From: Fusobacteriaceae bacterium
GTDB taxonomy: Bacteria; Fusobacteriota; Fusobacteriia; Fusobacteriales; Fusobacteriaceae
DNA: 64,000 nt
Assembly (NCBI GenBank): GCA_900764925.1
Contig: CAAFPW010000091.1
Span: 62,001-126,000 of the forward strand
Reading direction: 5' to 3'
The notes beneath the pieces were generated by a model that was not told the DNA's origin, ran no database searches, and saw only the letters and a program-made list of their open reading frames with translations. This document shows positions 60,246 to 64,000 of this stretch, piece by piece (the stretch's first letter is position 1; each line of letters starts with the position of its first letter). The position numbers and the translations under genes are program-made.

Positions 60246-61913
60246 CTATTGGATATAGAATGAAATTTTAGTTCCTCTATCTAAACGTTGTATAAGAAGA
60301 CCTTTTCCGTAAAGTAATTTCAATCTATTGTGAACATTTTTAAGACCAATATTTTGTTCTATTTTGCTATCTATATTATCAATAATATTCTGCTCAATTC
60401 CTACCCCATCATCCTCTATTGAGATGATGCAACCAGTTTCTTTTTTGGTTGCAGAAATAGATATTTTTCCACCCTCTCTTCTCTTTAAAATACCGTGTTT
60501 TATACTATTTTCAACAAGAGGTTGGATAATCAAACTAGGGAGTTTAATATCTAAAAACTCTTCTGGAATATCATATATGACTTGAATTTTATCTCCAAAT
60601 CTAGCTTTCTCTATATTTATATATGCTTCTACCTGTTGTAATTCATCTCGTAGTGGTAAAAGTTTTGAAAAATTTTCTAAGTTATATCTTAAATAGGTAG
60701 AAAGATTTATAATAATTTCTCTAGCTCTATCTGGTTCTATCCTTACAAAAGATGAAATTGTATGGAGAGCATTAAAGAGAAAATGGGGATTAATTTGAGC
60801 TTGCAGAGCTTTCAGTTCAGCTTCTTTAGCCATTGCTTTAAAATTCTCTATATTACTCAATTCAATTTGAGTAGAGATAAGCATAGATAATCCTTCAGCC
60901 AGATATTGTTTTCTTGCAGTAACATTTTTTGGAGTATCAAAGTATAATTTCAAAGTTCCATAGATTTTCTTCTCCTCTTGAAAGAGTGGAAGAATAATAC
61001 AAGATTTTATATCTCCACTGATACATTGAAAATCTATTATGTCACTTTCCTCTTTTCCTAAAATTAAAAACTCACCTGTTTTTAAAACTTGTTTTGTAGC
61101 CTCACTTTTTATCTCTGAATGATTTAAAATATATTCATCAGAGATGAGGTGAGAGGCGATTATATTCTTATCATTAGTAATAATAACTACCTTTGCTTCT
61201 AAAGATTCAAGAATTATTTTACATACTTCATTTAAACTCTCACCTCTTCTAATATATGGAAGAGATTTATTAGCTATTTCAAGTGCTAATTTAGCTTGTT
61301 TTCCTGCCATAATCTCCTTTTCAGAGATGAGATCTTCTATTATTATGATAACGATAGAAACTCCTAGAGCATTAGCTAAAATCATGGGAATATATATATT
61401 TGTAACAATATCCACAGCTACTGAAAAATCATAGATAAAAAATCCTGTGACCAAAATAAGTAACATACTTAAATTTTCTATAATAAATCCACTGATGAAG
61501 CCATATATATAGCAATTTTTTTCATTGGTTTTTTTAAAGAATATAGAAGTGATAAAACCTCCCATTAAAGAAGCAATTCCACAAGCTATTGTAGTGGGAC
61601 TATCTACCTCTACAAAAAATCTATGTATTCCAGCTACAATTCCAGTGATAATACCTACTTGAGGTCCACCAATTATTCCTGAAACAGCAACTCCTATATT
61701 TCTAGTATTAACAATAGCTCCTTTGTAATTGATTCCTGTATATGTACCTATTATAGATAAAAAGGAGAAAAAAATAGAAAGAAGAAGTATATCTATTTTA
61801 GTATATTCCTTCTTAGTAAAGATATTTCTAGCTCTTTTAAATTTTGTAAAGAAAAAAGCTAGAGCAATAATATACCCTAAATTATTTAAAAGTCTACTTG
61901 TAAGTTCCAACAT
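60246..61913 (-). CDS. LytS-type sensor histidine kinase
   Basis: A 555-residue membrane kinase. The N-terminal half is a 5TM-Lyt sensor (GGPQVGIITGIVAGIHRFFVE is the hallmark). A GAF domain lies near residues 215-350. The His_kinase box has phospho-His near 377 in LQAQINPHFLFNALHTI, and the ATPase has QPLVENSIKHGI and DDGVGI. I place the start at ATG 61913, because GAGGTG overlaps the earlier in-frame GTG at 61922. The signal is probably a small metabolite such as pyruvate, by analogy with the E. coli BtsS system and the neighbouring carrier. Confidence 0.93.
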   Translation of the reverse strand: MLELTSRLLNNLGYIIALAFFFTKFKRARNIFTKKEYTKIDILLLSIFFSFLSIIGTYTGINYKGAIVNTRNIGVAVSGIIGGPQVGIITGIVAGIHRFFVEVDSPTTIACGIASLMGGFITSIFFKKTNEKNCYIYGFISGFIIENLSMLLILVTGFFIYDFSVAVDIVTNIYIPMILANALGVSIVIIIIEDLISEKEIMAGKQAKLALEIANKSLPYIRRGESLNEVCKIILESLEAKVVIITNDKNIIASHLISDEYILNHSEIKSEATKQVLKTGEFLILGKEESDIIDFQCISGDIKSCIILPLFQEEKKIYGTLKLYFDTPKNVTARKQYLAEGLSMLISTQIELSNIENFKAMAKEAELKALQAQINPHFLFNALHTISSFVRIEPDRAREIIINLSTYLRYNLENFSKLLPLRDELQQVEAYINIEKARFGDKIQVIYDIPEEFLDIKLPSLIIQPLVENSIKHGILKRREGGKISISATKKETGCIISIEDDGVGIEQNIIDNIDSKIEQNIGLKNVHNRLKLLYGKGLLIQRLDRGTKISFYIQ

Positions 61914-61985
61914 AACTATCACCTCGATTCTTTAAAATTATATCATAAATAAAATAATTAAAAAAGTAACTTAACATATATATTT

Positions 61986-62020
61986 TGCATTTCAGGTATA
62001 AAAAAATGCAATTTAGAGTA
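61986..62020 (+). promoter_or_regulatory. Direct repeat upstream of the cstA-type gene (candidate LytTR site)
   Basis: TGCATTTCAGGTA (61986-61998) and TGCAATTTAGAGTA (62007-62020) repeat with a 21-base period, two helical turns. They lie just before the expected -35 position of a promoter whose -10 is TATAAT (62052-62057) and whose -35 is poor. LytTR regulators typically bind such phased direct repeats ahead of weak -35 boxes. Confidence 0.55.
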
Positions 62021-62118
62021 AAAAAAATAAAAAATAGCAATTTTATAGTATTATAATAAGTGAATAAAAGTGTAATAAGAATCAAAATGTAATTAAATAT
62101 AACAGGAGGACGGGTTTT

Positions 62119-63540
62119 ATGATTAGTTTTATAGTTTCAATTATTGCATTAGTTGTAGGATACTTTATTTATGGAAAAGTTGTTGAAAGAATCTTTGGTC
62201 CAGATGAAAATGCTGTAACTCCAGCTAAAAGATTGGAAGATGGGGTTGACTATATTGAGATGGACGAGAAAAAAACTTTCTTAATTCAATTCCTAAATAT
62301 AGCTGGAACAGGACCAATATTTGGTGCCGTAGCAGGAGCTATGTGGGGACCAGCTGCTTTTATCTGGATAGTATTTGGTTGTATTTTTGCAGGAGCTGTA
62401 CATGACTATCTAATTGGAATGATGTCTTTGAGAAAAGATGGTGCTAGTGTTGCAGAACTTGTAGGAGAGAATTTAGGAAATAAGGCTAAACAGTTGATGA
62501 GAGTTTTCTCAGTTGTACTTTTGGTATTAGTTGGAGTTGTATTTGTAACAAGTCCAGCAGCAATTCTTCATGATTTAATAAAATCAGTACCAACTTTAAC
62601 ATTTGTAGGAATAATAATAATCTACTACATGATAGCTACTGTGCTTCCAATAGATAAAGTAATTGGTAGAATATATCCAATTTTTGGTATCTGTCTACTT
62701 ATAATGGCTGTTGGTATAGGAGTAGGAATAGTTGTTCAAGGTTATGAGATTCCAGAGATAGCTTTTAAAAACTATCACCCTCAAGGAACATCTGTATTCC
62801 CATATCTATGTATCTCAATAGCTTGTGGTGCTATCAGTGGATTCCATGCTACTCAATCTCCTATGATGGCGAGATGTCTTGGAAATGAAAGACAAGGAAG
62901 AAGAGTATTCTATGGTGCTATGATAGCAGAAGGAATTGTTGCACTTATTTGGGCTGCTGCTGCAATGTCATTCTTTGGAGGAACAGCAGGACTTGGAGAA
63001 GCTTTAGGACAAGGTGGAGCTGCTGTAGTTGTAAATAGAATTTCAAGTAGTGTTTTAGGAAAAGTTGGAGGAGCTTTAGCTATTCTTGGAGTAGTAGCAT
63101 GTCCAATAACTTCAGGAGATACAGCTTTTAGAAGTGCAAGACTTACAATAGCTGATGCAATTGGTTACAAACAAGGTCCTATTATGAACAGATTTGTAAT
63201 AGCTATACCATTATTTGTAATTGGAATAGCACTATGTTTTATAGATTTCAATATCTTATGGAGATATTTCAGCTGGTCTAACCAAACTTTAGCTACAATA
63301 GCTTTATGGGCTGCAGCTAAATACCTTGCTAATAGAGAGAAAAATTATAAGATTGCTCTTATTCCTGCTATATATATGACAGTTGTAGTAACTGCATACA
63401 TAGTAATGGCACCAGAAGGATTTGTAAGATTCTTTAAAGGAGTTCCTACAAGTACAGTTGAACTAATAGGAAATATTGTAGGGGTTATATTAGCAATAAT
63501 TTGTACACTAGCTTTTATGAAAAGTTTAAAGAAAAAATAG
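62119..63540 (+). CDS. cstA: CstA-family carrier (pyruvate/peptide transporter)
   Basis: A 473-residue, highly hydrophobic membrane protein of the carbon-starvation CstA/BtsT family. The conserved core is FLNIAGTGPIFGAVAGAMWG, GAVHDYLIGMMSLRKDGAS and ISGFHATQSPMMARCLGNE. It is shorter at the C-terminus than the ~700-residue E. coli proteins, but ends cleanly. E. coli relatives import pyruvate under control of LytS/LytR-type systems, and such a system diverges from this gene. GGAGG lies ahead of the ATG. No terminator is obvious before the next promoter. Confidence 0.92.
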   Translation: MISFIVSIIALVVGYFIYGKVVERIFGPDENAVTPAKRLEDGVDYIEMDEKKTFLIQFLNIAGTGPIFGAVAGAMWGPAAFIWIVFGCIFAGAVHDYLIGMMSLRKDGASVAELVGENLGNKAKQLMRVFSVVLLVLVGVVFVTSPAAILHDLIKSVPTLTFVGIIIIYYMIATVLPIDKVIGRIYPIFGICLLIMAVGIGVGIVVQGYEIPEIAFKNYHPQGTSVFPYLCISIACGAISGFHATQSPMMARCLGNERQGRRVFYGAMIAEGIVALIWAAAAMSFFGGTAGLGEALGQGGAAVVVNRISSSVLGKVGGALAILGVVACPITSGDTAFRSARLTIADAIGYKQGPIMNRFVIAIPLFVIGIALCFIDFNILWRYFSWSNQTLATIALWAAAKYLANREKNYKIALIPAIYMTVVVTAYIVMAPEGFVRFFKGVPTSTVELIGNIVGVILAIICTLAFMKSLKKK

Positions 63541-63561
63541 TCTAAATATATTTCAAATATG

Positions 63562-63590
63562 TTGACAATATTGCTATAAAAAGTTATACT
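63562..63590 (+). promoter_or_regulatory. Promoter of the cobalamin-riboswitch transcript
   Basis: TTGACA (63562-63567), 17 bases, TATACT (63585-63590), only ~15 bases before the aptamer. With the riboswitch and its terminator it fills the 348-base gene-free stretch 63541-63888. Confidence 0.75.
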
Positions 63591-63605
63591 TAATTATAAA
63601 AATAG

Positions 63606-63767
63606 AATCAATTGGTTTCAGTTTTTACTGAATTAAAAGGGAAGTAGGTGTAAATCCTACACGGTCCCGCCACTGTAAAGATGATGAAAGCAGATTACCA
63701 CTAGATATTTTCTGGGAAGGTTGTGAGTAAAGTGAATCTGAGTCAGGAGACCTGCCATTGATTGATT
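63606..63767 (+). promoter_or_regulatory. Cobalamin (adenosylcobalamin) riboswitch
   Basis: Core elements in order: AAAAGGGAAGTAGGTG, AAATCCTACACGGTCCCGCC, ACTGTAA, then AATCTGAGTCAGGAGACCTGCC, the B12-box consensus. P1 pairs AATCAAT (63606-63612) with ATTGATT (63761-63767). Downstream, 63790-63798 (TAGGATTAA) can pair with 63830-63838 (TTAATCCTA) as antiterminator. The latter segment is also part of the terminator stem, so the pairings exclude each other. Confidence 0.96.
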
Positions 63768-63831
63768 AACTAGCTTGCGAGGACGAGTATAGGATTAAAA
63801 TAAAAGTAGATTTTTTGTAGTTACAGATATT

Positions 63832-63873
63832 AATCCTAGATTTACTCTTTTTGTAAGTCTAGGATTTTTTTCT
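63832..63873 (+). terminator. Riboswitch-controlled terminator
   Basis: A 14-bp stem AATCCTAGATTTAC (63832-63845) with GTAAGTCTAGGATT (63853-63866), one wobble, then TTTTTTCTT. It is expected to form when cobalamin is bound. Confidence 0.88.
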
Positions 63874-63888
63874 TATAGGGGTGAAAAT

Positions 63889-64000
63889 ATGAAAAAGAGA
63901 GTGGAGAATTTTTTTAACCAAGAAATAATAGAGGGAAGAATCTATATAAAAGGAGAGAATATTCCCTACACAGGAAGACTGATATGTAAATACTCTGATG
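63889..64000 (+). CDS. Start of an unrecognised gene under B12-riboswitch control
   Basis: Only 37 complete codons are in the window, starting at ATG 63889 behind AGGGGTG. The piece has no signal peptide and no recognised catalytic motif. The stretch IPYTGRLICKYSD is faintly like a MORN-type repeat unit, but that is too little to name it. The strong riboswitch and terminator ahead indicate that cobalamin represses it, as with B12 uptake, synthesis or B12-independent isoenzyme genes. No product name is justified. Confidence 0.7.
   Translation, partial: MKKRVENFFNQEIIEGRIYIKGENIPYTGRLICKYSD

Noticed and set aside
1..64000. tRNA genes, rRNA, CRISPR arrays, insertion sequences or prophage
   Set aside because: The larger intergenic stretches were read; all are explained by promoters, riboswitches, terminators or short repeats, and no transposase or phage gene was recognised.

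Overview
The window looks like the chromosome of a Fusobacterium, probably one of the larger-genome gut species rather than F. nucleatum itself; the species call is inference. The DNA is very AT-rich, arginine is almost always AGA, and promoters are near-consensus TTGACA/TATAAT. There is a complete lysine-fermentation operon (kal-kce-kdd-kamA-kamB-kamC-kamD-kamE), amino-acid and Na+-coupled carriers are abundant, and a two-membrane lifestyle is indicated by an RND pump, a lipoprotein and a Spy-like periplasmic protein. I see no tRNA, rRNA, insertion sequence, prophage or CRISPR array.

Layout. 1-3.2 kb: end of an RND efflux pump and an ABC-F ATPase. 3.2-9.6 kb (minus strand): AbgT, AGCS and PuuD-like genes as one probable amino-acid/peptide catabolic operon, then an RpiR-type regulator and an NhaC-family antiporter. 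9.6-10.3 kb: a divergent control region with a lysine riboswitch. 10.3-18.8 kb: the lysine fermentation operon. 18.9-25.2 kb: miaB, rho, an M23/LysM peptidase, ispG, a lipoprotein, then an ECF sigma factor with a membrane partner and a Spy/CpxP-like protein. 25.3-29.9 kb: a PhzF-like gene, then an FMN riboswitch driving ribH-ribD-ribE-ribBA, in which ribE appears to start with AUU. 30-32.3 kb: gltS and ychF. 32.4-44 kb: a housekeeping block: yceD-rpmF, plsX-fabH, fabD, acpP, fabF, rnc, an Elp3-like radical SAM gene, rng, coaD, radA and disA.

44-51.8 kb holds an accessory locus. A Rep_3-like protein gene and an NhaC antiporter (minus strand) diverge from a lactose/cellobiose-type PTS operon. 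That operon encodes a cytoplasmic glycosylasparaginase instead of a phospho-glycosidase, followed by a PepV-like dipeptidase and CutC. I infer uptake and cleavage of a glyco-asparagine such as GlcNAc-Asn. 51.9-57.9 kb: an EamA exporter, a HAD phosphatase, a fructose-type PTS (EIIABC plus a stand-alone IIC), and, diverging from it, a second Rep_3-like gene. 57.9-63.5 kb: an APC permease, a LytS/LytR-type two-component system and a divergent cstA-type carrier whose upstream region carries a 21-bp-phased direct repeat. The window ends in a cobalamin riboswitch with a visible antiterminator/terminator pair and the first 37 codons of an unrecognised gene.

The parts interlock. Lysine 5,6-aminomutase needs adenosylcobalamin, and a B12 riboswitch lies in the same window. 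KamB/KamC probably reactivate that enzyme. The riboswitch ahead of a lysine-degrading operon has an alternative pairing that suggests an ON switch. The two Rep_3-like proteins share residue-for-residue spacing in a winged-helix core, and each diverges from a PTS operon. They are the strongest candidates here for an undescribed regulatory family.
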